Shown here: piece by piece, positions 24,864 to 33,877 of the stretch
How the letters are laid out: each line of letters starts with the position of its first letter
Position numbering within the stretch: the stretch's first letter is position 1
Assembly: GCF_019733355.1 (NCBI RefSeq)
Contig: NZ_JAIHLQ010000016.1
Coordinates: forward strand, 62,001-126,000
Direction: 5' to 3'
Source: Pseudomonas baetica
GTDB taxonomy: Bacteria > Pseudomonadota > Gammaproteobacteria > Pseudomonadales > Pseudomonadaceae
DNA: 64,000 bases
Program-made: the position numbers and the translations under genes
The notes under the pieces: model-generated
The model's database searches: none
What the model was told of the DNA's origin: nothing
Seen by the model: the letters and a program-made list of their open reading frames with translations, nothing else

Positions 24864-25694
24864 ATGACATCTCGCTGGACCACTGCAGTACTGGACACTG
24901 ATCAACCCGGCGGTTGGGCGGTGGCGCGCAGCCCCGAAGGCTTTCTGTTCGATGACAACGGCGCACTATTCCCCCGGGAATGGATCAAGCGTCAGGACCT
25001 GTCGATCCTCGCCGAACATGGCATTGGCCATCTCGATGGCGAGCCGGTGTACCTGCTGGAATTACGCAGTGCCAGCGAGGTGCCGGGTTGCAACTGGAAA
25101 GGTCTGCGGGCGTTCATGCTCGATGGCGATCACACGATCTATAAAGTCTTGGGCTACGCCGCGCAGATCGGCACCTGGGCCCGAGAACATCGCTTCTGCG
25201 GCAATTGCGGGCAAGCGATGACGCAGGTGCCACGCGAACGTGCGATGTATTGCCAGTCGTGTGATCTGCGCAGTTACCCGCGCATTTCGCCGAGCATGAT
25301 CGTACTGATTACCCGTGGCGACGAGATTCTGCTGGCCCGTTCACCACGCTTTGTCACCGGGGTTTACAGCACGCTGGCAGGTTTTGCCGAACCGGGTGAG
25401 TCGGCCGAAGATTGTCTGATTCGCGAAGTGCGTGAAGAAGTGCAGATCGAGGTGAAGAACATTGAGTATCTGGGCAGCCAGTGCTGGCCGTTCCCGCACT
25501 CGATGATGCTGGGGTTTCACGCCGAATACGCCGGCGGTGAAATTGTCTGTCAGGAAGACGAGATCGAAGACGCCCAGTGGTTCAACGTGCATGATCTGCC
25601 GCCGTTACCGGCGTCAAAATCGATTGCTCGTTACCTGATTGACGTCTACGTGGCGCGGCGCTTAGGCCACGCTGAACCAGTGCTGCCAGGCTAG
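24864..25694 (+). CDS. nudC: NAD+ diphosphatase / NAD-cap RNA hydrolase NudC
   Basis: 276 residues. An N-terminal domain is followed by a four-Cys zinc site (CGNCGQ ... YCQSCDL) and a Nudix domain with box GFAEPGESAEDCLIREVREEV; the SQPWPFPxS-type NudC signature appears as SQCWPFPHSMM. It splits NADH/NAD+ into NMN(H) and AMP, and family members remove NAD caps from RNA. Its 3' end overlaps the 3' end of the convergent TSUP gene by 33 bases. Confidence 0.94.
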   Translation: MTSRWTTAVLDTDQPGGWAVARSPEGFLFDDNGALFPREWIKRQDLSILAEHGIGHLDGEPVYLLELRSASEVPGCNWKGLRAFMLDGDHTIYKVLGYAAQIGTWAREHRFCGNCGQAMTQVPRERAMYCQSCDLRSYPRISPSMIVLITRGDEILLARSPRFVTGVYSTLAGFAEPGESAEDCLIREVREEVQIEVKNIEYLGSQCWPFPHSMMLGFHAEYAGGEIVCQEDEIEDAQWFNVHDLPPLPASKSIARYLIDVYVARRLGHAEPVLPG

Positions 25695-26441
25695 GCGTAC
25701 GGTCAACCCCAATACCACGGTGATGAACACCGGGCGAATGAATTTGGCGCCGCCGCTGATCGCGGTGCGTGCGCCAAAGAACGCGCCGACCATCACCGAC
25801 AGGCCCATGCTCAGGCCGATGATCCAGTCCACCTGCCCGGAAAACACGAACACCGACAGCGCCGCAATGTTGCTGACGAAGTTCATGCTGCGCGCCACTC
25901 CGCTGGCCTTGACCAGGTCGATAGGGTAGAGCAGCAAGCTGCTGACGGTCCAGAACGCACCCGTGCCGGGGCCGGCCACACCGTCGTAGAAACCAAGGCT
26001 GAAGCCTTGGGTTGATTGCCATTTCTTTTTGATCGGTGCGTCGCTGTCCAGCGGCGCTTTTGGTGTGCCGCCGAATAACAGGTACAAGCCGCAGGCGAAG
26101 ACGATCACCGGGAGCATTTTGTTCAGCCATTCCGCGGGCAGGTAATGGGCGACGATGGCGCCCGCCAGCGCGCCGACCAATGTGCCAACAATCGCGTGCA
26201 CCCACTGTCTTGGATGAAACAGTTTGCGTCGGTAGAAGGTGAAACTGGCGGTGGCCGAGCCGAAGGTCGAACTGAGTTTGTTGGTGCCCAGCACCAGATG
26301 CGGCGGCAGGCCGGCCGTCAGCAGGGCGGGCGTGGTCAACAAGCCGCCACCGCCAGCGATGGCATCGATGAATCCGGCGATGAAAGCGACGATGGCCAGA
26401 ATGGCCAGAGTGGTGAGGTCAACGCTGAGTTCAAAAGGCAT
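25662..26441 (-). CDS. TSUP (TauE/SafE) family permease
   Basis: 259 residues with eight or so membrane spans. The typical TSUP opening is AFIAGFIDAIAGGGGLLTTPALL, and the second half repeats the pattern (GPGTGAFWTVSSLLL). Family members export sulfite, sulfoacetate or related anions, or are linked to sulfur metabolism; the substrate here is not evident. It converges with nudC and overlaps its last 33 bases. No partner gene. Confidence 0.9.
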   Translation of the reverse strand: MPFELSVDLTTLAILAIVAFIAGFIDAIAGGGGLLTTPALLTAGLPPHLVLGTNKLSSTFGSATASFTFYRRKLFHPRQWVHAIVGTLVGALAGAIVAHYLPAEWLNKMLPVIVFACGLYLLFGGTPKAPLDSDAPIKKKWQSTQGFSLGFYDGVAGPGTGAFWTVSSLLLYPIDLVKASGVARSMNFVSNIAALSVFVFSGQVDWIIGLSMGLSVMVGAFFGARTAISGGAKFIRPVFITVVLGLTVRLAWQHWFSVA

Positions 26442-26520
26442 GGAGTCGGCTTAACTTAGGCAGGGTGCAGCTCTATGCTGCGGGGAGGATCGCCATGTTA
26501 CTCATTTCCAAGTGTTGCCG

Positions 26521-26610
26521 CGAGCCGCTAGCCTGCTCGCGAAAGCGGTGTGTCAGCGACAGAAATTCTGGCTGACAAGACGCCTTCGTGAGCAGGCTCA
26601 CTCCCACATC
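26521..26610. repeat. REPIN (inverted REP pair)
   Basis: First copy 26521-26548 (core GCCTGCTCGCGAAAGCGG), second copy in inverse orientation 26582-26610 (GCCTTCGTGAGCAGGCTCA then CTCCCACATC), spacer about 33 bases. It lies between the TSUP gene and the DUF1348 gene's 3' end. Confidence 0.75.
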
Positions 26611-26625
26611 GCGTTCTTCGTGAGA

Positions 26626-27105
26626 TTACAAACCAAGATCAGACAGCCCAGGATGATCATCCGGGCGCCGGCCCAGCGGCCAGTGAAATTTGCGCTCGCT
26701 TTCCTTGATCGGCATGTCGTTGATGCAGGCATAGCGCTGGAACATCAAACCATTCTCATCGAACTCCCAGTTTTCGTTGCCGTAAGACCGGAACCAGTTA
26801 CCCGAATCGTCATGCCATTCGTAGGCGTAGCGCACGGCAATGCGCGTGTCAGAGTAGGCCCAGAGTTCCTTGATCAAACGGTAATCCAGTTCCTTGGCCC
26901 ATTTGCGAGTCAGGAACGCCTTGGCTTCTTCGCGATTGTGAGCAAATTCGGCGCGGTTACGCCATTGAGTGTCGAGTGTATAAGCCTGCGAGACCTTTTC
27001 CGGATCGCGAGAGTTCCAGCCGTCTTCGGCCAAACGAACTTTCTCGATCGCCGATTCACGGTTGAAGGGTGGCAATGGTGGACGCACCTGAGCTGCTGTA
27101 GACAT
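26626..27105 (-). CDS. DUF1348 (NTF2-like) protein
   Basis: 159 residues with the DUF1348 pattern: RLAEDGWNSRDPEKVSQAYT, WRNRAEFAHNREEAKAFLTRKW and NENWEFDENGLMFQR. This is a small soluble SnoaL/NTF2-like fold of unknown substrate. The start at 27105 (MSTAAQVRPPLPPFNRESA) has GGGAGA seven bases before it. It lies 55 bases downstream of a TetR-type gene on the same strand, an arrangement that suggests it is a target of, or co-regulated with, that repressor. Confidence 0.86.
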   Translation of the reverse strand: MSTAAQVRPPLPPFNRESAIEKVRLAEDGWNSRDPEKVSQAYTLDTQWRNRAEFAHNREEAKAFLTRKWAKELDYRLIKELWAYSDTRIAVRYAYEWHDDSGNWFRSYGNENWEFDENGLMFQRYACINDMPIKESERKFHWPLGRRPDDHPGLSDLGL

Positions 27106-27160
27106 GTTCAATCTCCCGATAAATTCAACGTTTAAACAACTTGCCTGGCTTATTAAGGTG

Positions 27161-27724
27161 TTACAGGTCCAACAACTTTCGCGCCATGCATTGCGCATTA
27201 TCGGCGGCACTGTGGTCACCCATCACAAGCGCTACGGTAATGGCGCCGTCAATCAGGATCAGCATCTGTTTGGCCAGCAGTTGCGGATCCTTGGCGCCAT
27301 GTTCGGTACATAGCTCGCACACATAGTCGAGCAGCTTCTGTTTGTGGTCTTTGGCGACCTGGCGCACCGGGTCCTGTGGGTCGCCGGTTTCGCCGCTGGT
27401 ATTGATGAACGCACAGCCGCGGAAACCTTCCGAAACGAACCAGCCCTTGAGCACGGTAAACAGGTTGAGCAAGCGATCGGCTGGAGTTTCGGCCTGATCG
27501 ACTGCGTTTCGGTACCAGTGCATCCAGCGCACGTCACGGCGTTGCAGGGCGGTGACGGTCAGATCCTCTTTGTTGGCGAAGTAGCGGTAGATACTTTTTC
27601 TGGAGACACCGGCGGTTTTCACCAGAAGATCCATGCCCGTGGCTGCAATGCCACTTTTATAGATCAGCTTTTCGGTGACATCCAGAATGATGTCGCGTGT
27701 CGATGTGTCAGTGATTGAGTTCAT
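27161..27724 (-). CDS. TetR-family regulator
   Basis: 187 residues. The N-terminal helix-turn-helix reads IILDVTEKLIYKSGIAATGMDLLVKTAGVSRKSIYRYFANKEDL; the C-terminal ligand domain includes FVSEGFRGCAFINTSGETGD, typical of the YxaF/AcrR-like group. The start at 27724 (MNSITDTSTRD) is favoured over a Met 12 codons earlier. It probably controls itself and the downstream DUF1348 gene; the ligand is unknown. Confidence 0.9.
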   Translation of the reverse strand: MNSITDTSTRDIILDVTEKLIYKSGIAATGMDLLVKTAGVSRKSIYRYFANKEDLTVTALQRRDVRWMHWYRNAVDQAETPADRLLNLFTVLKGWFVSEGFRGCAFINTSGETGDPQDPVRQVAKDHKQKLLDYVCELCTEHGAKDPQLLAKQMLILIDGAITVALVMGDHSAADNAQCMARKLLDL

Positions 27725-27780
27725 GCAGCAAAAAGTAGAACGATCATTCTTCTTGGTCAAGCGCTGATTTCAGGAGGGCG

Positions 27781-27849
27781 TTTTCGAGCAAGCCCGCTCT
27801 TGCAGTGGGTCGCCTTTCAAGGGAGGGAGTGCGCTTGCTCACGAAGGGG
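27781..27849. repeat. REP pair, degenerate
   Basis: TTTTCGAGCAAGCCCGCTCTTGCA (27781-27804) and, inverted, GGGAGTGCGCTTGCTCACGAAGGGG (about 27825-27849) match the REP consensus imperfectly. Between tetR and pssA. Confidence 0.6.
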
Positions 27850-27930
27850 TTATTGCACCCAGTAACAAGACCCGAACGAGTCGATGGTGTAAGCTCCCGG
27901 GTTCTTCGGATTCGACCCATTGCGAGCCCT

Positions 27931-29274
27931 ATGCCGTTGCTTTTCAAACGTTCTCTGCTGCCTAAATTGCGCAGCTTTCCGCTGACCGCCGAGGCCGTGA
28001 CCATTCTGTCCGGTGCCGCCGAGTTCCGTCGTTGCCTGCTGGAAAAAATCGCCGAGGCGACCCAGCGCATCGTCATCGTCGCGCTTTATTTGCAGCAAGA
28101 CGAAGCCGGTCAGGAAATACTCGATGCCTTGCACGCCGCCAAACTCAAGCGTCCCGAGCTTGAAATTGCAGTGGTGGTTGACTGGTTGCGCGCCCAGCGC
28201 GGGTTGATCGGTGCCGGCAAGCAGCCGGGTAACTCGGCGTGGTATCAGGAGATGACCCGCACCCATCAGAGCGAAGTGCCGGTTTACGGTGTGCCGGTGC
28301 AGACCCGCGAATTGTTTGGCGTGTTGCATTTGAAGGGCTTCGTGATCGACGATTGCGTGGTCTACAGCGGTGCGAGCCTGAACAACGTTTATCTGCACAA
28401 GTTCGACAAGTACCGTTTCGACCGCTATCACGTCCTGCACAGCCCTGAGCTGGCGGATTCGATGCATCATCTGGTCAAGCATGGCCTGATCGAATCCAAA
28501 GCGGTGCACCGTCTTGATTTGCCGAACCTGCCGACCACCCGTAGCCTGCGCAACTATATTGGCGATCTGCGCAGTCGACTCAAATACGCGGCATACGACA
28601 CCAGCGCCGGCAGCACGGCGCACACCGGCCTATCGGTCAGCCCGTTGCTTGGCGTCGGCAAGAACAACCCGCTGAACCGGGTGATTCTCGAGTTGATCGC
28701 CAGCGCGCAAACGCAACTGACCATCTGCACGCCGTACTTCAACCTGCCGTTGGGCGTGATCCGTGAGGTCAACCGTGCGCTGGCTCGCGGCGTGAAGATC
28801 GACATCGTGGTGGGCGACAAGACCGCCAACGACTTTTACATCCCGCCAAGCGAGCCGTTCAAGATCATCGCGGCGTTGCCATACTTGTACGAGATCAGCT
28901 TGCGCCGCTTCGCCAAACGGCATCAGCGCAACATCGACAGCGGCCAGTTGAACCTGCACCTGTGGCGTGACGGTGACAACACCTATCACCTCAAGGGCAT
29001 GTGGATCGATCAGCGCTATACGCTGCTGACCGGCAACAACCTCAATCCACGGGCGTTCCGTCTGGATCTTGAAAACGCGCTGTTGATTGATGATCAGCAA
29101 GGCGAGTGGCTGGAGCCGCGCGCGAAGGAGTTGGAGCAGATATTCCGCCACACCACGCGTATCGAGAGTTTCCAGAATCTGGAAACCTTGCCGGAGTATC
29201 CGAGCGGGGTGGCGAAGTTTCTCAAGCGCGTGAGCCGGGTGCGGATTGAGCGGTTGCTCTACCGGATTTTGTAA
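27931..29274 (+). CDS. pssA: CDP-diacylglycerol-serine O-phosphatidyltransferase PssA (phospholipase D type)
   Basis: 447 residues, close to the 451 of E. coli PssA. Two HKD motifs are present: HLKGFVIDDCVVYSGASLNN and YHLKGMWIDQRYTLLTGNN. The enzyme condenses CDP-diacylglycerol with L-serine to phosphatidylserine, the precursor of phosphatidylethanolamine, at the membrane surface. The ATG at 27931 (MPLLFKRSLLPKL) gives the family-length protein; the frame is open 42 codons upstream. A REPIN follows the gene. Confidence 0.93.
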   Translation: MPLLFKRSLLPKLRSFPLTAEAVTILSGAAEFRRCLLEKIAEATQRIVIVALYLQQDEAGQEILDALHAAKLKRPELEIAVVVDWLRAQRGLIGAGKQPGNSAWYQEMTRTHQSEVPVYGVPVQTRELFGVLHLKGFVIDDCVVYSGASLNNVYLHKFDKYRFDRYHVLHSPELADSMHHLVKHGLIESKAVHRLDLPNLPTTRSLRNYIGDLRSRLKYAAYDTSAGSTAHTGLSVSPLLGVGKNNPLNRVILELIASAQTQLTICTPYFNLPLGVIREVNRALARGVKIDIVVGDKTANDFYIPPSEPFKIIAALPYLYEISLRRFAKRHQRNIDSGQLNLHLWRDGDNTYHLKGMWIDQRYTLLTGNNLNPRAFRLDLENALLIDDQQGEWLEPRAKELEQIFRHTTRIESFQNLETLPEYPSGVAKFLKRVSRVRIERLLYRIL

Positions 29275-29301
29275 GGCTTCAAGTGATTCGGTGCGGCTAC
29301 A

Positions 29302-29404
29302 ACCGCTTTCGCGAGTAAGCCCGCTCCCACAAGAGGGCTGTGTTGACCACAAATGTGGTGATTGACACAGCTCCAATGTGGGGGCGGGCTTGCTCGCGAA
29401 GGGG
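29302..29404. repeat. REPIN (inverted REP pair)
   Basis: First copy 29302-29331 (ACCGCTTTCGCGAGTAAGC, then CCGCTCCCACA); inverted copy 29377-29404 (TGTGGGGGCGGGCTTGCTCG, then CGAAGGGG). The spacer is itself palindromic (CTGTGTTGACCACA with TGTGGTGATTGACACAG), so the whole unit can fold into one long cruciform. Between pssA and the convergent efe operon end. Confidence 0.85.
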
Positions 29405-29427
29405 CCGAATCAAACGCTATAAAAAAC

Positions 29428-30252
29428 TCAGTTCAGACCCAGCTTTCCACGTAAGGTCGACAGGTCTTCAGCCAAGGTATTCACCGGCCCGACCAGCGCT
29501 TTGCGGTCGTTATCCTTCACCTTGTCATACGTCTCGAAACCACCGTCCGTGGTCTTGTACTTGGCCAGCACCTTGTCCACGGAGGCGAAGTTCTTGTCCA
29601 CTTTGGCGACGAAAGCCTTGTCTTGCTTCTCAATCTGCGGACGGAACAAATCAACGATTTTCTTCGCGCCGTCGATGTTGCCCTGGAAGTCGTACAGGTC
29701 GGTGTGACTGTAACGATCTTCTTCTCCGGTTATCTTGGTCGCGGCGACTTCCTCAAGTAGCGCTGCTGCACCACCCACCACCTTCTCAGGCGGGAAGGTC
29801 AGCCCGGCCACGCGGCTTTGCAGGTCTTTGACGTCTTTGTTCAAACCATCCGCCAAAGTATCCAGACCTTGGGTGCTCTTTTGCGAAAACAGCGAATATT
29901 CGATGCGATGGAAACCGGTGAAATCTTCCGCTTTCACGCCTTTTTCGTGGTCGTCGACACGCGAATCGATAGACGCATCAAGGTCACTGAACAGCTCGGC
30001 AATCGGTTCGATCGACTCGTAGTAAACGCGGGTCGGTGCATAGAGCTTCTGCGCAGTCGCCAGGTCGCCTTTCTTCACCGCATCGGTGAATTGCTGAGTG
30101 TGGTTGGCCAGTTCATCGAGTTGTTCGGTGACGTAGATCTTGTAGTCCGAAACCGGCCCGACCAGATCCAGCGGAGCGGTCGCTGCGAAAGCCGACAGTG
30201 GGGTGTTGAGCAAGCCAAGGGCAAGTAATAGCGCGAGTGGCGTCTTTTTCAT
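29428..30252 (-). CDS. EfeO-like periplasmic M75 protein (EfeM type, no cupredoxin domain)
   Basis: 274 residues: signal peptide (MKKTPLALLLALGLLNTPLSAFAA) then a helical M75 (imelysin-like) domain with the HxxE motif in FTGFHRIEYSLFSQKS. It resembles the C-terminal half of the EfeO encoded at 31595 but lacks the N-terminal cupredoxin domain. M75-only proteins accompany Efe systems in several bacteria and are thought to bind iron in the periplasm. It is the last gene of the operon, 26 bases after efeB. Confidence 0.88.
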   Translation of the reverse strand: MKKTPLALLLALGLLNTPLSAFAATAPLDLVGPVSDYKIYVTEQLDELANHTQQFTDAVKKGDLATAQKLYAPTRVYYESIEPIAELFSDLDASIDSRVDDHEKGVKAEDFTGFHRIEYSLFSQKSTQGLDTLADGLNKDVKDLQSRVAGLTFPPEKVVGGAAALLEEVAATKITGEEDRYSHTDLYDFQGNIDGAKKIVDLFRPQIEKQDKAFVAKVDKNFASVDKVLAKYKTTDGGFETYDKVKDNDRKALVGPVNTLAEDLSTLRGKLGLN

Positions 30253-30278
30253 GGGGCGGCTCCAGTGTCTTGATTGTT

Positions 30279-31577
30279 TTAGGCAGCGGTTTTCGGTTGT
30301 GTGGCGTCAAGCAGCGAGCGACCGATGAAGTCCTTGTCGCCCGTAACGCCCGCAAGGGTGAAGAAGTAACCGCCCCCGACGGGTTTTAGGTATTCCTCAA
30401 GCGGTTCGCCGTTGAGGCGGGTCTGCACGGTGATAAAGCCTTTCTCCAGGTCGGCCTGGTAGCAGATGAACAGCAACCCCATGTCGAGTTGCCCGTTCTT
30501 GTTTACCCCGTTGGAATAGTTGAACGGCCGGCGCAGGATCAGGTTGGCTTGGCTCGCAGCGGTACGCGGGTTAGCCAGGCGGATGTGCGCGTCGAGTTTG
30601 GTCAACTTGCCGGCCGGGTCTTTGCTGTAATCCGGGACTTCGGTCTCATGCTGGGCACCCATCGGCGCGCCAGTGGTTTTGACCCGACCGATGATGCTTT
30701 CCTGTTCCTGCAATGGCGTGCGATCCCAGCGCTCGACGAAGTTGCGGATGATCCGCACTGCTTGATAACTGCCATGGGCGGCCCAAGCGGGTTCATCGCT
30801 GTCCGGCTGCACCCAGACCACGCGGTCCATCGCTTTGCCGTCGTTGGAATCGGGGTTGGCTGAGCCATCACGGAAGCCAAGGAAGTTGCGCGCCGACTGC
30901 GCCGGCACACCGGGTTTGGCAGGGGCTTGTGGCGGTACGCTGCCTTCCTGTTTCCAGCGCACCAGCAGCAGGTCCGGCAGGCTTTTCACAATGTCGCGCA
31001 GGGCGTGGATGTTGGTGTCGGCGGTGTTGGCGCAAAACTGCAGGCTCAAGTCGCCGTGGCAGCAGTCGGCGTCCAGTGCATCGTTGGGGAAACCGACCAT
31101 GCGGATCAGACGCTTGGGTTTGGCGTCGGCTAGGCCGAAGCGCTCATCGAACAGCGACTCACCCACTGAAACGGTAATGGTCAGGTTGTCCGGGGTGACC
31201 ACTGGGCCGAGGATGCCGGAATCCGGTGGCGGCAGTTTCGGGTCAATCTGTGCCACGGGGCCTCCCTTCATCAGGAAGGCGATGCGCTCGTTGAGGGTGC
31301 GAAACAGTCGTTCGAGGTCTTCGCGATCACTGGCCAGTACATCGAACGACACCAGCATGCCCGACGCCGGGCGCGGGGTGACGATGCCGGTCTGGTGCAT
31401 GCCGTGGAAGTCGTGGCGGTCTTCAGTCTTTTCGCTACTCGGGGCTTCGGTGACTTGTGCCGTTGCGGCGGCCATGGCCGGGCAGCTCAAGGCCGATCCG
31501 GCCAGTGCGACACCCGCGGCACCCATGCCCATCAGGACACGGCGACGTTGCAGGTTGAGTTGTTCTGAATCTTTCAT
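30279..31577 (-). CDS. efeB: Deferrochelatase/peroxidase EfeB (DyP family)
   Basis: 432 residues. A twin-arginine signal (LQRRRVLMGMGAAGVALAG) indicates export folded with haem. The DyP peroxidase signature GFRDGSANP is present, and AHIRLANPRT contains the probable proximal haem His. EfeB works with EfeUO in iron uptake, and the E. coli protein has been proposed to extract iron from haem. It sits 17 bases after efeO in the operon behind a Fur box. Confidence 0.94.
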   Translation of the reverse strand: MKDSEQLNLQRRRVLMGMGAAGVALAGSALSCPAMAAATAQVTEAPSSEKTEDRHDFHGMHQTGIVTPRPASGMLVSFDVLASDREDLERLFRTLNERIAFLMKGGPVAQIDPKLPPPDSGILGPVVTPDNLTITVSVGESLFDERFGLADAKPKRLIRMVGFPNDALDADCCHGDLSLQFCANTADTNIHALRDIVKSLPDLLLVRWKQEGSVPPQAPAKPGVPAQSARNFLGFRDGSANPDSNDGKAMDRVVWVQPDSDEPAWAAHGSYQAVRIIRNFVERWDRTPLQEQESIIGRVKTTGAPMGAQHETEVPDYSKDPAGKLTKLDAHIRLANPRTAASQANLILRRPFNYSNGVNKNGQLDMGLLFICYQADLEKGFITVQTRLNGEPLEEYLKPVGGGYFFTLAGVTGDKDFIGRSLLDATQPKTAA

Positions 31578-31594
31578 CGGTACTCGTCTTCTGC

Positions 31595-32794
31595 TTACAG
31601 GCCGGAGAGGCCGAGGGCGGGATCGATGCCATCAAGCGCGTTGGCCAGAGCCTGAGCCTTGTCGGCAATCTGTTTGCGTTGTTCGCCGCTGACCGTGTCG
31701 TAGCGGGCGTAGCCGTCCTTGATCTTGTAGGTGTTGAGTTCGGTATCGAAGTCCGCCAGAGCCTTGTCGACTTTCGGTAACAGATCGGCAGCAGACTTGC
31801 TCAGCATCGGTCGCAGCAGGTCCACGACTTTGTGTGCGGTTTGCAGGTTCGCGGCAAAACCGTTGAGGTCGCTGTGGCTGTAGCGTTCCTCTTCACCGCT
31901 CGCAGCACGCACGTCAGCCAGTGTGTTGAGGTTGCGCACGACGATGTTTACCAACTGCTCCGGCGGCAGGGTTTGCGCCAGCAATTGCTGTTTGAGCGCG
32001 GTGACGTCGCTCAGCAGGCGTTGCGCAACGGGCGCCAGTTCGTCGAGTTTGCGTTGCTGGAACAGGCCGTATTCGATGCGATGGAAACCGACGAAGGCTG
32101 GGTCCTGCTCGCGTTTTTCGAAGTAATCGGCGCGAGCGTTGATGCTGTTATCCAGTTCGGCCAGACGCTGAGCGGCCGGGGCCAGACGTTGATACGCGGT
32201 GCGCGCTGGCAGATACAGCGCCTGAGCCTGGCTCAAGTCGCCGCTGTCAATCGCCTGGTTCAGTGCGGTGACAGCTTTGATCAGTGCGCTGCCCTGGCTG
32301 GCCAGATACACGCGGAACTCCGACAACGGCCCGACGAAAGCGACCATCGACGGCTTGGCCTTGGCGGCGGCGTCAGAAGCGGCGGTCGGCGTTACGTGCA
32401 AAGTGCCGCGCGGATTACTCAGCAGGCCACAAGTGATTGCGTAATCGCCGGGTTGCAGGTTGGCGTTGATCACCTGACTCAGGCCCGGCGCAATATTCTC
32501 GCGCTCCTCGACCACCAGCACGCCGTCGAGGATTTCCCATTCCACTGCCCGCTCGGAGCGGTTGACGATGCGGAAACTGGCGCGGCCGGCCGGTACGCTC
32601 AACTCATTGGGCTCGCAGTTGCCCGGATGAATGTTGATCACCACTTCGTTGAGGTTGTGCTGTCGCTTGGCCGCCGCCAATTGCGAGGCGTAATAGAACA
32701 GGCCACCGGCGGCGACCATCACGATCACCGAGCCGGCCACCGCCCAACGCAAGGCGCGGGGAGGCGAGGCCTGGGGAGACATAGGCTTTGACAT
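31595..32794 (-). CDS. efeO: EfeO, periplasmic iron-binding protein with cupredoxin and M75 domains
   Basis: 399 residues. An N-terminal membrane anchor or uncleaved signal (ALRWAVAGSVIVMVAAGG) precedes a cupredoxin-like domain (about 48-135, NIHPGNCEPNELSVPAGRAS) and an M75 domain (about 150-399) with HxxE in FVGFHRIEYGLFQQRK. EfeO is thought to bind, and perhaps oxidise, ferrous iron for delivery to EfeU. Eleven bases separate it from efeU. The M75 half is paralogous to the gene at 29428. Confidence 0.93.
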   Translation of the reverse strand: MSKPMSPQASPPRALRWAVAGSVIVMVAAGGLFYYASQLAAAKRQHNLNEVVINIHPGNCEPNELSVPAGRASFRIVNRSERAVEWEILDGVLVVEERENIAPGLSQVINANLQPGDYAITCGLLSNPRGTLHVTPTAASDAAAKAKPSMVAFVGPLSEFRVYLASQGSALIKAVTALNQAIDSGDLSQAQALYLPARTAYQRLAPAAQRLAELDNSINARADYFEKREQDPAFVGFHRIEYGLFQQRKLDELAPVAQRLLSDVTALKQQLLAQTLPPEQLVNIVVRNLNTLADVRAASGEEERYSHSDLNGFAANLQTAHKVVDLLRPMLSKSAADLLPKVDKALADFDTELNTYKIKDGYARYDTVSGEQRKQIADKAQALANALDGIDPALGLSGL

Positions 32795-32805
32795 GGATGC
32801 CCTTA

Positions 32806-33654
32806 TTAGCTGGTAACGGAAGACGATCTGGCGGCTGTTGCCGAGGTGGCGAGCGGTGCCGGCATGAAGAACATCGCCAGCGCTACCACCAGATAAATCA
32901 GCCAGGCACCAAGGGTGCTGATGGTTGGTGTGTCCTGATAACCGAACATGCCGGCCAGCACTGAACCCAGCGGCCCGTCCACCGGCAGCGTCGCGCTGAA
33001 GTCAAAAAGTACGGTTTGCAGGTGATTCCACAGCCCGGCTTCATGCAGCGCCTGCACCGAGTTGGCGAGAATCCCCGCAGCGACGACGAGAATGAACAGC
33101 CCGGTCCACTTGAAAAACACAGAAAGGTTGAGGCGCATGCTGCCGCTGTAGATCAGGAACCCGACAACGATGGCCAGAATCAGGCCGAGCAGGGCGCCAA
33201 TCGGCGCGCCGGAACCTTCGCTTTGTTGGAACACCGCGAGCAGGAAGAACACCGTTTCCAGACCTTCGCGGGCCACGGCGAAAAACACCATGGCGATCAG
33301 CGCGATGACCTGGTGTCTGGAAGAGGCCAGGGCTTCGTCCAGCGAGGCGTGCAGCGAATGTTTGATCGAGCGCGCAACCTTGCGCATCCAGAACACCATG
33401 GCGCTTAGAATCCCCACGGCCACGAGGCCGACCACGCCTTCGAACAATTCCTGCAGCTTTTGCGGGAACTCGGCACTGACCAGTTCCAGCCCGCCACCCA
33501 CCAGCAGGGCTAGCGCGGCGGCGAGAAATACACCGATCCACACGGCGGGCATCCATTGGCCACGGCCGGTCTGTTGCAGGTAGCTGGCGATGATGCCAAC
33601 GATCAGCGCGGCTTCAATGCCTTCGCGCAGCATGATCAGGAAGGGAACGAGCAT
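32806..33654 (-). CDS. efeU: Ferrous iron permease EfeU (FTR1 family)
   Basis: 282 residues, seven predicted spans. The two REXXE iron-binding motifs of FTR1-type permeases are REGIE (10-14) and REGLE (129-133). First gene of the efe operon; it passes iron delivered by EfeO across the inner membrane. The start at 33654 (MLVPFLIMLREG) was chosen because family members begin just before the first REGIE; an upstream in-frame start at 33702 would add a non-family extension overlapping the Fur box region. Confidence 0.93.
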   Translation of the reverse strand: MLVPFLIMLREGIEAALIVGIIASYLQQTGRGQWMPAVWIGVFLAAALALLVGGGLELVSAEFPQKLQELFEGVVGLVAVGILSAMVFWMRKVARSIKHSLHASLDEALASSRHQVIALIAMVFFAVAREGLETVFFLLAVFQQSEGSGAPIGALLGLILAIVVGFLIYSGSMRLNLSVFFKWTGLFILVVAAGILANSVQALHEAGLWNHLQTVLFDFSATLPVDGPLGSVLAGMFGYQDTPTISTLGAWLIYLVVALAMFFMPAPLATSATAARSSSVTS

Positions 33655-33691
33655 TCGGCACCGAGTTGTAAGAGAAGATTTCAATTTGTAA

Positions 33692-33710
33692 CATAATGAC
33701 ACTCATTCGC
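33692..33710. promoter_or_regulatory. Fur box upstream of efeU
   Basis: CATAATGACACTCATTCGC matches the 19-base Fur consensus GATAATGATAATCATTATC at 14 positions, including both ATAATGA and TCATT half-sites. It lies about 38 bases before the efeU ATG, where Fur binding would block transcription when iron is plentiful. Confidence 0.8.
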
Positions 33711-33877
33711 AAATGAAACCTATTGGCAAAAACCTGAACGTTAGCTGAACAACCCTGATTTTTGTGCTGCGCAGATATCTGGGAGCAGGCTGCTCCCAAC
33801 CACGGTTGATTCGTGTTGAATTCAAGTCCTGCGTTAAGATGCCGCACAGTCAAAAACAACGAGGTCTGCCTCGCTCC

